Shown here one piece after another: positions 8,989 to 17,516 of a stretch of 64,000 nucleotides of DNA. How positions within the stretch are numbered: the stretch's first letter is position 1; each line of letters opens with the position of its first letter. Made by a program: the position numbers and the translations under genes. The notes under the pieces were generated by a model. That model was not told the origin of the DNA. It searched no databases and saw only the letters and a program-made list of their open reading frames with translations. Source of the DNA: Leptospiraceae bacterium (lineage in GTDB: Bacteria; Spirochaetota; Leptospiria; Leptospirales; Leptonemataceae); assembly GCA_025059995.1 (NCBI GenBank), contig JANXCF010000001.1, positions 186,001 to 250,000 of the forward strand, given 5' to 3'.

Positions 8989-11274
8989 ATGAAAACTTAT
9001 GAGAAAAAAACTTTGATTATCATTGGAGGGGGAATTCTCCAAGTTCCTTTAATTGAAACTGCAAAAGAAATGGGGTTATTCACAATCGTAATGGATATGG
9101 ATCCTCAAGCACCTGGAATGTTAATAGCAGATCATCCTGTTGTCATGAGCACGCGTGATGTAGAAGGATGTGTTCGAGAAGCTGTTAAACTTTCCAAATT
9201 AAGAAAAATTGATGGTGTGATAACTGCGGGAACAGATGCGACCAAATCAGTCTCAGCAATTGCTAATGCATTGAAATTGCCAGGTATACGATATTCTGTT
9301 GCTGAAGCGGCTACAAATAAAGTATTGATGAGAAAAGCACTAAAACAACACCAAGTTTTAGTCCCCAACTTTGAACCTATATGGAATCTACAAGATTTGT
9401 ATAAAGCAATAGATAAAATAGGGTTTCCTGCAGTTCTGAAACCAACGGAAAATATGGGTGCAAGAGGAGTAATTAAAATTTCGAAAAGAGAGGAAATACC
9501 CGTAGCTTATCATCATAGTAAAGCATTTTCACCTACTGGTGAATTAATTTTAGAAGAATATTTGGATGGTTCAGAACTTTCAATCGATGCATTGATTTGG
9601 AAAGATCAAATCATGATAACAGGGATTGCAGATAGAGTCATCACAGGAGAGCCTTACTTTATAGAAATTGGTCATAATATGCCATCGTCATTACCAAAAT
9701 CCATTATTGATGAAGCGAAAGAAACAATGAAAAGAGCCATAAGAGCAATTGGAATTGATATTGGTGCAGCGAAAGGGGATTTAAAAGTTACAGAAAGAGG
9801 TATATATGTAGGAGAAATTGCAGCAAGACTCTCTGGAGGGTTTATGTCTTCTCATACTTATCCAATATCATCAGGGGTAAAACTCTATAGGCGAGCCATA
9901 CAAATTGCTATGGGAGAAGAACCTGAACCAATAGAAGAGAATTTTGAGTTTGTTTGCATTGAAAGAAGTTTGCTTTCCTCTCAAGGAAAGTTGATTTCAA
10001 TTGATGGCGTAGAAGAAGCAAAAAGGATAGATGGTATATGTGATATTATCATAACTAAAAAGATTGGAACTATTTTACAAAAACCAACAAGTAATATTGA
10101 TAAAATAGGACATATCATAGCAAAAGCAAAAACATTAGAGCAAGCCATAAATATAGCTGAAAAAGCACGATCCTATATACAAATTCAAATAGATGAACTC
10201 GAAGGAATCGACTGGACTCAAGTTGAGAATAATGCTCGTAAACGTTTTCCAAATGATGTTTGTTGGGTTTGTAAAGTTTGTGATGGAACTAATTGTGCAA
10301 GCGGAGTTCCCGGGATGGGTGGCGTAGGAAATCAATTTTCTTTTATTGATAACATTCGTTCTTTACAGGAATATAAAATTTTGCCAAGATATATTCATCG
10401 TGATGTAGAACCAGATTTAAGTTTTGAATTCTTAGGTAGAAAATTTGATGTTCCAATCATGATAGCTCCTATGACGGGAGCTTCAACGAATTTAAAAAAT
10501 GCGATCAGCGAAGAAGAAATCGTAGAAAATTTTTTGAAAATAACAAGAACTGAAAATACAATCACTTGGGTTGGCGATGGTATCACACCTGAGCGCTATA
10601 AAACAATATTTCAAGTGATAGAAAGATTTTTTGGTAATGCTATCGCTATATTAAAACCAAGAGATAATGATGATGAAATTATCAAAAGAATTCGTTATGC
10701 AGAAGAAATTGGATTATTAGCAGTCGGTATAGATATAGATGCTTTTCTTTTCAAAACTTTTTTGTTGAGAAAAGAGAAAGGTAGATCACGTAATGTTGAA
10801 GAATTAAAATACATTCGTAAACAAACAAAACTTCCTTTCATTCTCAAAGGTATTTTAACATTAGATGATGCTTATAAAGCCATTGAAATAGGGGCGGATG
10901 CAATAGTTGTATCAAATCATGGTGGTAGAATTCTAGATAATATACCAGGAGTTGCAAGGATTTTACCAGAAATAGCAAAAGAAGTAAAAGGAAAAATTAA
11001 AATCTTAGCTGATGGAGGAATACGCTCAGGAAGTGATGTGTTTAAGATGTTATGTTTAGGAGCTGATGGAGTATTAGTAGGAAGACCATTTCTCATAGCT
11101 ATTGTTGGTGGAGGTGATATTGCAGGACGGCATTTATTAAGACAATATAAAAATGAACTTTACTATCTTATGAAGCTTTACGGAATTGAAAATATAAAGG
11201 AACTAGACTCAAATTTACTTTATAAAGTAGAAAACTCGCTTAGGACTCAAAAGAGAAAAGACTACATCTTATAG
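8989..11274 (+). CDS. ATP-grasp domain fused to FMN-dependent alpha-hydroxyacid dehydrogenase-like domain
   Basis: 761-aa two-enzyme fusion. Residues 1 to about 400 form a carbamoyl-phosphate-synthase/PurT-like ATP-grasp unit: IIIGGGILQVPLIE at the N-terminal subdomain, TAGTDAT, VLKPTENMGARG, ILEEYLDGSELS and GEIAARLSGGF at the metal/ATP site. Residues about 410-761 form a TIM-barrel FMN oxidoreductase of the lactate oxidase/glycolate oxidase superfamily: IMIAPMTGAS, FILKG, SNHGGR with the catalytic His644 and Arg647 pair, and the FMN phosphate loop ADGGIRSGSDV with GADGVLVGRPF. The junction carries a Cys cluster (425, 428, 431, 436) and PGMGG. It is transcribed alone and overlaps the convergent next gene by 13 bp. 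Reaction and substrate are unknown; an ATP-dependent ligation coupled to a flavin oxidation is inference. Confidence 0.85.
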   Translation: MKTYEKKTLIIIGGGILQVPLIETAKEMGLFTIVMDMDPQAPGMLIADHPVVMSTRDVEGCVREAVKLSKLRKIDGVITAGTDATKSVSAIANALKLPGIRYSVAEAATNKVLMRKALKQHQVLVPNFEPIWNLQDLYKAIDKIGFPAVLKPTENMGARGVIKISKREEIPVAYHHSKAFSPTGELILEEYLDGSELSIDALIWKDQIMITGIADRVITGEPYFIEIGHNMPSSLPKSIIDEAKETMKRAIRAIGIDIGAAKGDLKVTERGIYVGEIAARLSGGFMSSHTYPISSGVKLYRRAIQIAMGEEPEPIEENFEFVCIERSLLSSQGKLISIDGVEEAKRIDGICDIIITKKIGTILQKPTSNIDKIGHIIAKAKTLEQAINIAEKARSYIQIQIDELEGIDWTQVENNARKRFPNDVCWVCKVCDGTNCASGVPGMGGVGNQFSFIDNIRSLQEYKILPRYIHRDVEPDLSFEFLGRKFDVPIMIAPMTGASTNLKNAISEEEIVENFLKITRTENTITWVGDGITPERYKTIFQVIERFFGNAIAILKPRDNDDEIIKRIRYAEEIGLLAVGIDIDAFLFKTFLLRKEKGRSRNVEELKYIRKQTKLPFILKGILTLDDAYKAIEIGADAIVVSNHGGRILDNIPGVARILPEIAKEVKGKIKILADGGIRSGSDVFKMLCLGADGVLVGRPFLIAIVGGGDIAGRHLLRQYKNELYYLMKLYGIENIKELDSNLLYKVENSLRTQKRKDYIL

Positions 11275-11723
11275 TTTTTTATGATTTTCAGAAGATTTTG
11301 TTTATTAAGCTTTAAAATAATTTTACATTTGTTTTCATAAATAAACTTTGATGCTACATAAGAATAATTCAAAAGTTCTTCAAATCGAATGCCCCAGTAT
11401 ATCAAATCTGGCTTAGAATAAATGTTAGGATGATATTTGTGATTTGTTAAAGAAAGATAAGCATTTGTAATTAAAAAGACCATTCTTTCTTTTGCCATAA
11501 ATTCAGCTCTATTTAAGCAGTTTTGGAAAATATCTTTTTTACTTGCAGCATCATGACGTAACTCCGAAGTACCAATACTTTGCAAAGTATGATTATCTAG
11601 AAACCCTTCATCTTCGTGATTTAATGTAACAAATTTTATGTAATGAATTTCTGATGTTTTACAATATGAAAATTGAGCTAAAAGTGCAAAGAGTATTATG
11701 AATGTAATTTTAAATGCATTCAT
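11262..11723 (-). CDS. small exported protein, unknown
   Basis: 153 aa with a signal peptide (about 1-20) and a Cys at 21 in FSYC, a poor lipobox by general rules but possible by the looser spirochaetal ones. The mature part contains QNCLNRAEFMAKERMVFLI and LNYSYVASKFIYENKCK. The alanine/arginine helix pattern faintly resembles LPP20-like domains elsewhere in this window, but I would not assign that family. It converges on the fusion gene with a 13-bp overlap and diverges from rsmG. Function unknown; location is probably periplasm or outer membrane. Confidence 0.6.
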   Translation of the reverse strand: MNAFKITFIILFALLAQFSYCKTSEIHYIKFVTLNHEDEGFLDNHTLQSIGTSELRHDAASKKDIFQNCLNRAEFMAKERMVFLITNAYLSLTNHKYHPNIYSKPDLIYWGIRFEELLNYSYVASKFIYENKCKIILKLNKQNLLKIIKNYKM

Positions 11724-11778
11724 TACGAACTTGAAATTTTTTGTTTTTCAAAGTGACAATAAAATATAATCTAAGCAT

Positions 11779-12519
11779 ATGGATTTTTATACTGATTTGT
11801 TGAGGCAATTTGAGATTCTAAAATATGATTGTGATTTTACTTATATAAATCGAGTCATAGAGAAATTTGAATACAACTTAGTAAACGACTTCTATAATTT
11901 TTTATTTGAGAATTCAAAAAGGGGTATCTTCTTCTCTAAAAATGATATAGAAAAAATAGCAATACGACATGTATACGAATGCATGGTATACATAAGTATT
12001 TTAGTAGAAGGGAATTACGTTTCACATGAAACGCGAGTATTAGATGTTGGAAGTGGTGCTGGTTTGCCTGGTTATTTGTTTTATTGTTTAATTGAGAAAC
12101 CTAAGGAAGTAATTTTATTAGATGCCTCAAAAAGAAAGTTGAGTTTGTTGGAAAATTTCTGTTCAGAAAAAAATGCTTATAGAATAAAATTTATTTATAG
12201 AAGAATAGAAGAAACTGATTTAAAAGCAAATGTTGTTGTAACAAGAGCTTTAATACCTTTCCCTTTTAACGCAGTTTTAGTAAGGCATGCTTTTGAAAAT
12301 TTTTTGGGAATTTTTGCTGGAAGATTAGATATTTCTAGTAAAGAAATTGATTACTTAAGAGAGAATAATTTAATGATAGATGAAATTAAAACCATTCCAT
12401 CGCTCGAGTTTCTTGGTGAGAGAAAGCTGATTCTTATTTCACATTTAGATAAACGAAAAAAAATGAAACCTGTTCAATGGAAAAATCTTTTAAGAGAGAT
12501 GGAAAAATGGCGTATATAA
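11779..12519 (+). CDS. rsmG: 16S rRNA (guanine-527-N7)-methyltransferase RsmG
   Basis: SAM-dependent methyltransferase that modifies G527 of 16S rRNA. The protein is 246 aa; the SAM-binding motif [12 protein letters not shown] lies at about 89-100 and [17 protein letters not shown] follows, as in RsmG/GidB. The N-terminal half (about 1-75) is longer and less conserved than usual. It is followed directly by parA and parB, the common rsmG-parA-parB arrangement near chromosome origins, and its 3' end overlaps the parA start by 13 bp, so co-transcription is very likely. Confidence 0.9.
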   Translation: MDFYTDLLRQFEILKYDCDFTYINRVIEKFEYNLVNDFYNFLFENSKRGIFFSKNDIEKIAIRHVYECMVYISILVEGNYVSHETRVLDVGSGAGLPGYLFYCLIEKPKEVILLDASKRKLSLLENFCSEKNAYRIKFIYRRIEETDLKANVVVTRALIPFPFNAVLVRHAFENFLGIFAGRLDISSKEIDYLRENNLMIDEIKTIPSLEFLGERKLILISHLDKRKKMKPVQWKNLLREMEKWRI

Positions 12520-13277
12520 TAGCAATAGCAAATCAGAAAGGTGGAGTAGGAAAAACAACTTCCACGATCAACATATCATCTTATTTAGGAAGGATAGGAA
12601 AAAACATATTAATAGTGGATATGGATCCACAAGGAAATTCTTCATCTGGATTAGGAATAGAAGTTCACAAATTAGAAAGAACTATCTATGAAGTTTTGAT
12701 AAATGAAATCTCAATTTATGAATGTATCTTGACTACAAAGGAGATGAATGTCTCGATTTTACCAGCAAATATGAACTTAGCTGGATTAGAAATAGATTTA
12801 TTAGAGTCTGAAAATAAATATAAAAGTTTAAAAAATTTATTAAATCAAGTAAGAGAGAAGTATGATTATATTCTTATTGATTGTCCGCCTAATCTGGGGA
12901 TTTTAACAATCAATGCTCTATGTGCGGCTGATGGAGTATTAATACCACTTCAAACAGAATATTACGCACTGGAAGGGATAACTCAATTGATAAAAGTAAT
13001 CCGTAGAGTCCAAATATCTTTAAATCCCTCTCTAATATTAGTTGGGGTATTGCTTACAATGTTTGATCAAAGGACAAATTTATCTAAGATGGTAGTTGAT
13101 GATGTACGTAACCATTTTAAAGATAAAGTATTTGATGTCATTATACCAAGAAATGTAAAGCTATCAGAAGCTCCATCATTTGGTAAAAGCATTTTTACTT
13201 ATGCACCTGATAGTTTAGGAGCAGAAGCTTATGAGAAAGCTGCGTTAGAGTTAATAACAAGAACAAAAGGAGGGTAA
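12507..13277 (+). CDS. parA: chromosome partitioning ATPase ParA/Soj
   Basis: Walker-type ATPase that works with ParB in origin segregation. From the ATG at 12507 the protein is 256 aa and starts [18 protein letters not shown], with the deviant Walker A motif KGGVGKT at 11-17. DMDPQGN, DCPPNLG and [11 protein letters not shown] are conserved ParA segments. An upstream ATG ten codons earlier lies inside rsmG and would add residues outside the family, so it is not preferred. parB follows after 1 bp. The rsmG-parA-parB order suggests the replication origin may not be far, which is inference only. Confidence 0.95.
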   Translation: MAYIIAIANQKGGVGKTTSTINISSYLGRIGKNILIVDMDPQGNSSSGLGIEVHKLERTIYEVLINEISIYECILTTKEMNVSILPANMNLAGLEIDLLESENKYKSLKNLLNQVREKYDYILIDCPPNLGILTINALCAADGVLIPLQTEYYALEGITQLIKVIRRVQISLNPSLILVGVLLTMFDQRTNLSKMVVDDVRNHFKDKVFDVIIPRNVKLSEAPSFGKSIFTYAPDSLGAEAYEKAALELITRTKGG

Positions 13278-13278
13278 A

Positions 13279-14154
13279 ATGGAGAAAAGGAAATCTTTAG
13301 GGAAGGGTTTAGCAAATTTGTTACCAGAGATAACATCTATTCAAGATGGTGTTATCTCTGAGTATCAATACATAGATGTAGATAGTATAATTCCGAATCC
13401 TGACCAGCCAAGAAAAAAGATAAACGAGTTAGAATTAGAAGGACTTGCTGAAACTATAAAGAATGTAGGAATTATTGAACCCATCATTGTCAGAAAAAAA
13501 GATGAAGGTTATGTGATTATCTCAGGAGAAAGACGTTGGAGAGCGGCAAAAATGGCAGGATTTAAAAAAATTCCAGCTATAATCAAAAATGACTTGGATG
13601 AAATAAAAAGTTTAGAAATGGCAATTATAGAAAATATACAGAGAGAGGACTTGACTCCAATAGAGGAAGCTAAAGCTTATGAAAAGCTAATTGAATTAAC
13701 AAAATGGAATATCAAACAAGTAGCAGAAAAAGTTGGTAAGGATAGGTCTACGGTTTCAAATTTACTTAGACTATTAAAACTACCAGAAGAAATTCAGGAT
13801 TTAGTAAATGAAAAGAAAATCACTGCAGGTCAAGTTCGTCCCTTACTTTCTATAGCGGACAAGAAAATGATGATTCAATTAGCTCAAAAAATAATAAATG
13901 AAGATTGGAGTGCAAGAAAAGTTGAAGAAGAAGTGGCAAAACTTACTGACCCAAAGAATAAAAGAAGTAAAAAAGAAAATTTTAAAGATCCCACCCTTAT
14001 CAAAATAGAAAGCAAACTTCGAGCTAAATTTACTACAAAGGTTGAGATACAACATCAGAATAGTGGTTCTGGTAAAATAGTCATACATTATGCAAACTTA
14101 GATGAATTTGATCGAATACTTGAATTATTAGGAATTCCATACTCTGATTTTTAA
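13279..14154 (+). CDS. parB: chromosome partitioning protein ParB/Spo0J
   Basis: parS-binding CTPase partner of ParA, 291 aa. It begins KRKSLGKGLANLL, the usual ParB N-terminus that contacts ParA. The ParB/Srx domain shows IIPNPDQPRK and SGERRWRAAKMAG (the CTP-binding GERRxR box); ENIQREDLTPIEEAKAY follows, then the helix-turn-helix (QVAEKVGKDRSTVSNLLRLLKLP). The C-terminal dimerisation segment is present. A strong AGGAGGG stands just before the ATG, overlapping the parA stop. No parS-like 16-mer was recognised in the flanks by eye. Confidence 0.95.
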   Translation: MEKRKSLGKGLANLLPEITSIQDGVISEYQYIDVDSIIPNPDQPRKKINELELEGLAETIKNVGIIEPIIVRKKDEGYVIISGERRWRAAKMAGFKKIPAIIKNDLDEIKSLEMAIIENIQREDLTPIEEAKAYEKLIELTKWNIKQVAEKVGKDRSTVSNLLRLLKLPEEIQDLVNEKKITAGQVRPLLSIADKKMMIQLAQKIINEDWSARKVEEEVAKLTDPKNKRSKKENFKDPTLIKIESKLRAKFTTKVEIQHQNSGSGKIVIHYANLDEFDRILELLGIPYSDF

Positions 14155-14262
14155 GTTTAGGAAATTTTTTTCAGATCATAAAAAAGATTTAGAAAATCCA
14201 AAATTATATGAGAACTGAATTTTTATACAGAGAATTTAAATATAAAGCTGGTTTATAGTTTA

Positions 14263-14853
14263 TTAACGAAGTCTATGTCTTATCTTCAAACTTGGAATTA
14301 GAATAAAAATAATAAAATTCAAATTTCCAAACAAAATACTCAAAATAGGAAGGATAGAACCTGAACTTAATGAAAATGAAATGGCTTGAAATACAATTAA
14401 CAAAACAGTTATTATTCCTATCCACTTCATCTTTATCGGAATTAAAAAGAAAAATAAAATTTCCATATCAGGGTATAAATACGCTAATGCAAAAAATATA
14501 GATAAATAGACGAAATAGGCATCAATAGGATAAAAAAAGGTTCCTATGATAATAAAAAGATATCCCGAAAAGACATAAAGATTGAATTTTGGTGAACCCA
14601 TTTCTTGTTCTAATGTGTTTCCGAAAGTCCAAAAAACGTAAAGAAAAAAGATCAAGGAAAGTAAATCTTTTGTTATACGAAAAGGAAAAAGAAATATCTG
14701 CCACCATAAGTCAGTAAAAAGTAGTTGAATTTGAAAAGCAGGATATGATATATTAAGTATGATATCTAATATATTAACTAATGCTATAGTAAACGTTAGA
14801 ATATTGGTTAAATTTGAAATTGTAAATTTTTCCCATCTTAGATTTCTGTCCAT
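14263..14853 (-). CDS. rhomboid-like polytopic membrane protein lacking the catalytic serine motif
   Basis: 196 aa with about five to six hydrophobic segments. FWTFGNTLEQEMGSPKF followed by NLYVFSGYLF matches the loop and helix that precede the active site in rhomboid-family proteins. The expected GxSG catalytic serine is absent: the equivalent helix reads PIDAYFVYLSIFFALAYLYPD. It is therefore better read as an inactive rhomboid relative than as a protease. It diverges from ccmB with only 15 bp between the two start codons, so the promoters must overlap one or both coding regions. Role unknown. Confidence 0.65.
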   Translation of the reverse strand: MDRNLRWEKFTISNLTNILTFTIALVNILDIILNISYPAFQIQLLFTDLWWQIFLFPFRITKDLLSLIFFLYVFWTFGNTLEQEMGSPKFNLYVFSGYLFIIIGTFFYPIDAYFVYLSIFFALAYLYPDMEILFFFLIPIKMKWIGIITVLLIVFQAISFSLSSGSILPILSILFGNLNFIIFILIPSLKIRHRLR

Positions 14854-14868
14854 AATGTCTATGTAATT

Positions 14869-15573
14869 ATGAAAATTCCTTTGTCAATTCAGTATTTTTT
14901 GAGTGCTGTTGTATGGGAGTTTAAACATCAATTGAAATCATTACAAATAATTTTGGTTTTGTTCTTCTACGGAATATATTTAGCTGTTTTGTATTATTAT
15001 TCTTTAAAAAGTGAAATTTTTCTGGAGAAGAAGAATTATTGGGGTTTACTTTTTCTCTCTGTGTTTTTTATGGTAATATTAATGACCGGAAAATCTTTAC
15101 AAAGAGAGAAAGAAGCAGGAGCATACAAAATCCAACTAATGAGTCCTATGCCTAGATCAATTTTTTATATTGCAAAAATTGCCATAAAAGCTTTGCTAAT
15201 TTTCCTCATTTTGATGTTTTACCAACTAATATATAAAATTCTGCTCGTTGGACAGTTAGAATATGAACAGAATGAAATGATTTTCTTTTTACTTCTTTTT
15301 CCATACATTTTGAATCTGATTTCAATTGGCGAATTGATCAGTTTGATGTCTTCGGGTAATCGTATGAGGGAATTAGTTCTTCCAGCAATTTTCTTCCCTG
15401 TTTCAGTACCAGTTTTCATCATTTACACTAGTGTTTTGAATAAATTCGTTGATGACATAAATATTGTTTACTTTATAGACTATAAAATTTTGACTTTACC
15501 ATTGGTTGTTTTGCTTATATATATCCTAACAGGAATTTTCATATACACTAACTTGAGTGTTGAAGAAGGATAA
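14869..15573 (+). CDS. ccmB: heme exporter protein B, cytochrome c maturation ABC permease
   Basis: Integral membrane subunit of the CcmABC transporter/heme-loading complex, 234 aa, with about six transmembrane helices. The CcmB-like signature is the segment SLQREKEAGAYKIQLMSPMPRSIFYIAKI after the second helix, and ISLMSSGNRMRELVLPAIFFPVSVP further on. ccmC follows after 5 bp. No ccmA ATPase gene is adjacent, which is unusual; it must be elsewhere or be replaced. This gene would support c-type cytochrome assembly in the periplasm. Confidence 0.8.
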   Translation: MKIPLSIQYFLSAVVWEFKHQLKSLQIILVLFFYGIYLAVLYYYSLKSEIFLEKKNYWGLLFLSVFFMVILMTGKSLQREKEAGAYKIQLMSPMPRSIFYIAKIAIKALLIFLILMFYQLIYKILLVGQLEYEQNEMIFFLLLFPYILNLISIGELISLMSSGNRMRELVLPAIFFPVSVPVFIIYTSVLNKFVDDINIVYFIDYKILTLPLVVLLIYILTGIFIYTNLSVEEG

Positions 15574-15578
15574 TAAAG

Positions 15579-16250
15579 GTGAGAGTTAGAAAGGAATTTT
15601 TTTTTTATCTAAATGTTGCTTTTTCATTTATCCTCATTCCAGTAACCATATTGTCACTTACTTATCCTCCGGTGATTGTTTCCCAAGGTCAAGCTCATAG
15701 GATTTTTTATATCCATGTTCCAGTAGCTTGGGTAGCAATGTATTCACCATTTATCGGTGTAATCTCAGCTATTTTGTATTTAATAAAAAGAAAGTCGCTG
15801 TATGATATTGTCGTTGTTTCCTCAATGAGGACTGCATTTATATTTTCTTTAGGAGTTATTATTTCTGGACCCATCTGGGCTTCTACAGAATGGGGAACAT
15901 ATTGGAATTGGAAAGATCCTAGGTTGATGAGCTTTTTTATCTTAGCCTTAGCAATTAGTAGTTTCTTTATTGTGAGAACGTTTACTGATAATCCAATGAA
16001 GAGAGGAACCTATAGCGCTATAATGACCATCTTCTCAGCTCTTGCATCAATACTTACGTGGTTTTCAATTAGAATTTTAACTCCTGATACTCATCCAGGA
16101 CCAGTTTTACATACATTATCAAAAGAAATTGAAATCACGTTTTGGATTTCGGTTTTTGGATATCATTTTTTCTTTTGGGTGATTTTTTATATAACTTATC
16201 AACATGAAAAAATTAAAGAAATTTATAAAAATTTAATGATATCAGATTAG
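15579..16250 (+). CDS. ccmC: heme handling protein CcmC (CcsA/CcmC family)
   Basis: 223-aa membrane protein with six helices that presents heme for cytochrome c maturation. The tryptophan-rich WWD-type loop reads WGTYWNWKDPRL, and the flanking conserved histidines are in HVPVAWVAMY and DTHPGPVLHTL, the pattern of CcmC. The start is a GTG at 15579; AAGGA lies eight bases before it, overlapping the ccmB stop region. It is in operon with ccmB and probably with the next three genes, which are spaced by 10 bp or overlap. Confidence 0.88.
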   Translation: MRVRKEFFFYLNVAFSFILIPVTILSLTYPPVIVSQGQAHRIFYIHVPVAWVAMYSPFIGVISAILYLIKRKSLYDIVVVSSMRTAFIFSLGVIISGPIWASTEWGTYWNWKDPRLMSFFILALAISSFFIVRTFTDNPMKRGTYSAIMTIFSALASILTWFSIRILTPDTHPGPVLHTLSKEIEITFWISVFGYHFFFWVIFYITYQHEKIKEIYKNLMISD

Positions 16251-16260
16251 GAGATTTTTA

Positions 16261-16701
16261 ATGAATAAAATTATAATTTTTATGGTATTAATTCTCATGC
16301 CGATCAAGATAATAACTGGCAATGACTTAAATGCAGCCAAATTAGAAGAGAAACTTCAAGCAATTATAAATTCGAATATAGAAAAGCGCAAGGAAATTAT
16401 AGAAACACTTACAAAAGAAGATGTAGAAAGTTTAATAAGTTATATACGATACAAGTACATTTCAAAAGAAAAAGAATTAGAAATTATATTTTCTTTGTAT
16501 GATCAGCTTGCGAATATCAAGGCTATAGAATTATCACAAAAGCGTCTTAATCGTTTACTAATTGTAATATTCCTGACGTTGGTTCTTTTTTCCTTTTATT
16601 TATCATACATATTAGTATCTCAAAAAAAGATACTCAAACGGCTCGAAACTGAAATTGAAAAAAAAACAATACAAACAACAACAGAAATATTTCGTGGATA
16701 A
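16261..16701 (+). CDS. small membrane protein of the ccm operon, unknown
   Basis: 146 aa. There is an N-terminal hydrophobic signal or anchor (about 1-19), a charged helical region (about 25-95), one transmembrane helix (about 97-119) and a basic coiled tail (QKKILKRLETEIEKK). AGGAGA precedes the ATG. It occupies the position where ccmD sometimes follows ccmC, but it is too long and has no CcmD pattern. Its stop overlaps the next start (TAATG), so translation is likely coupled. Function unknown. Confidence 0.65.
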   Translation: MNKIIIFMVLILMPIKIITGNDLNAAKLEEKLQAIINSNIEKRKEIIETLTKEDVESLISYIRYKYISKEKELEIIFSLYDQLANIKAIELSQKRLNRLLIVIFLTLVLFSFYLSYILVSQKKILKRLETEIEKKTIQTTTEIFRG

Positions 16702-17516
16702 TGTATTATTTTGATAGCTTAAAACATAATTTTGTAGAAGTCGGAAAAACAATTGAGTTCCCTTCTGTTTCTTTAATAAACTTTGATATTGAAGAGGCAT
16801 TTCAGATTTATCAGATTCTAGTTGAGAATTTTCCTAATTTTGATCAAAATTTTCAAGTTGTGAATCAGGAATTCATTTTAGGACAAAAAAAGTATTATGC
16901 ATTCTTAAAAATTGAGCCTTTCTACGATGAATACTTGGGATTAGAGCTACGTATTTTAGCATCTTATTCTGGAGGAGCTACAAATGATGAGATCTTAAAA
17001 AATGCAACTCAGAACTACTCTCCTTCGTTTCGAACAAATAAAATATATTACCAACTATTTCTTTTCTGTTTTATAGATTACAAAATTCTTAGAATGAAAG
17101 GTTACTCACTTATAACAGAAATTAGATCAAAAAATTTAGACATAGTGAAAAACTACGTTATTCCTGATACGGAACAACGATATGAACGTTGGATAGTAAG
17201 TTTGTTTGATGAAGTTGATTTATCAGATTTAACAAAAAAATTTGAAATGAAGATACCATATGAGTGGAAAGCAAAAATATGGAAAAAACCATTTACCATA
17301 GAAAGAGCCACTTTAGCATTAAATCTCGTGAGTATCCAACAATTTAATTTTATAAAAGAAGATTTTTATTTTTTTGTTAAGGACTTATACAAAAAAGAGA
17401 AATTTGAGTCAATAGCGTTTCAAGAATATTTTACGAACTGGGCATTTGTTCAAACGACAAGTAGAAGTGGAAACATCCAATGGAAATTTACAAAAATTCC
17501 ATTCTTATCACTTTAA
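16701..17516 (+). CDS. hypothetical cytoplasmic protein
   Basis: 271 aa, no signal peptide and no transmembrane helix; rich in aromatic and charged residues. Segments such as GQKKYYAFLKIEPFYDEY and DTEQRYERWIVSLFDEVDLSDL look like a folded globular protein, but I recognise no motif. It is translationally coupled to the preceding membrane protein (overlapping stop and start) and overlaps the following lipoprotein gene by 37 bp, so it belongs to the same transcript as ccmB-ccmC. A link to cytochrome maturation is only suggested by position. Confidence 0.6.
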   Translation: MYYFDSLKHNFVEVGKTIEFPSVSLINFDIEEAFQIYQILVENFPNFDQNFQVVNQEFILGQKKYYAFLKIEPFYDEYLGLELRILASYSGGATNDEILKNATQNYSPSFRTNKIYYQLFLFCFIDYKILRMKGYSLITEIRSKNLDIVKNYVIPDTEQRYERWIVSLFDEVDLSDLTKKFEMKIPYEWKAKIWKKPFTIERATLALNLVSIQQFNFIKEDFYFFVKDLYKKEKFESIAFQEYFTNWAFVQTTSRSGNIQWKFTKIPFLSL

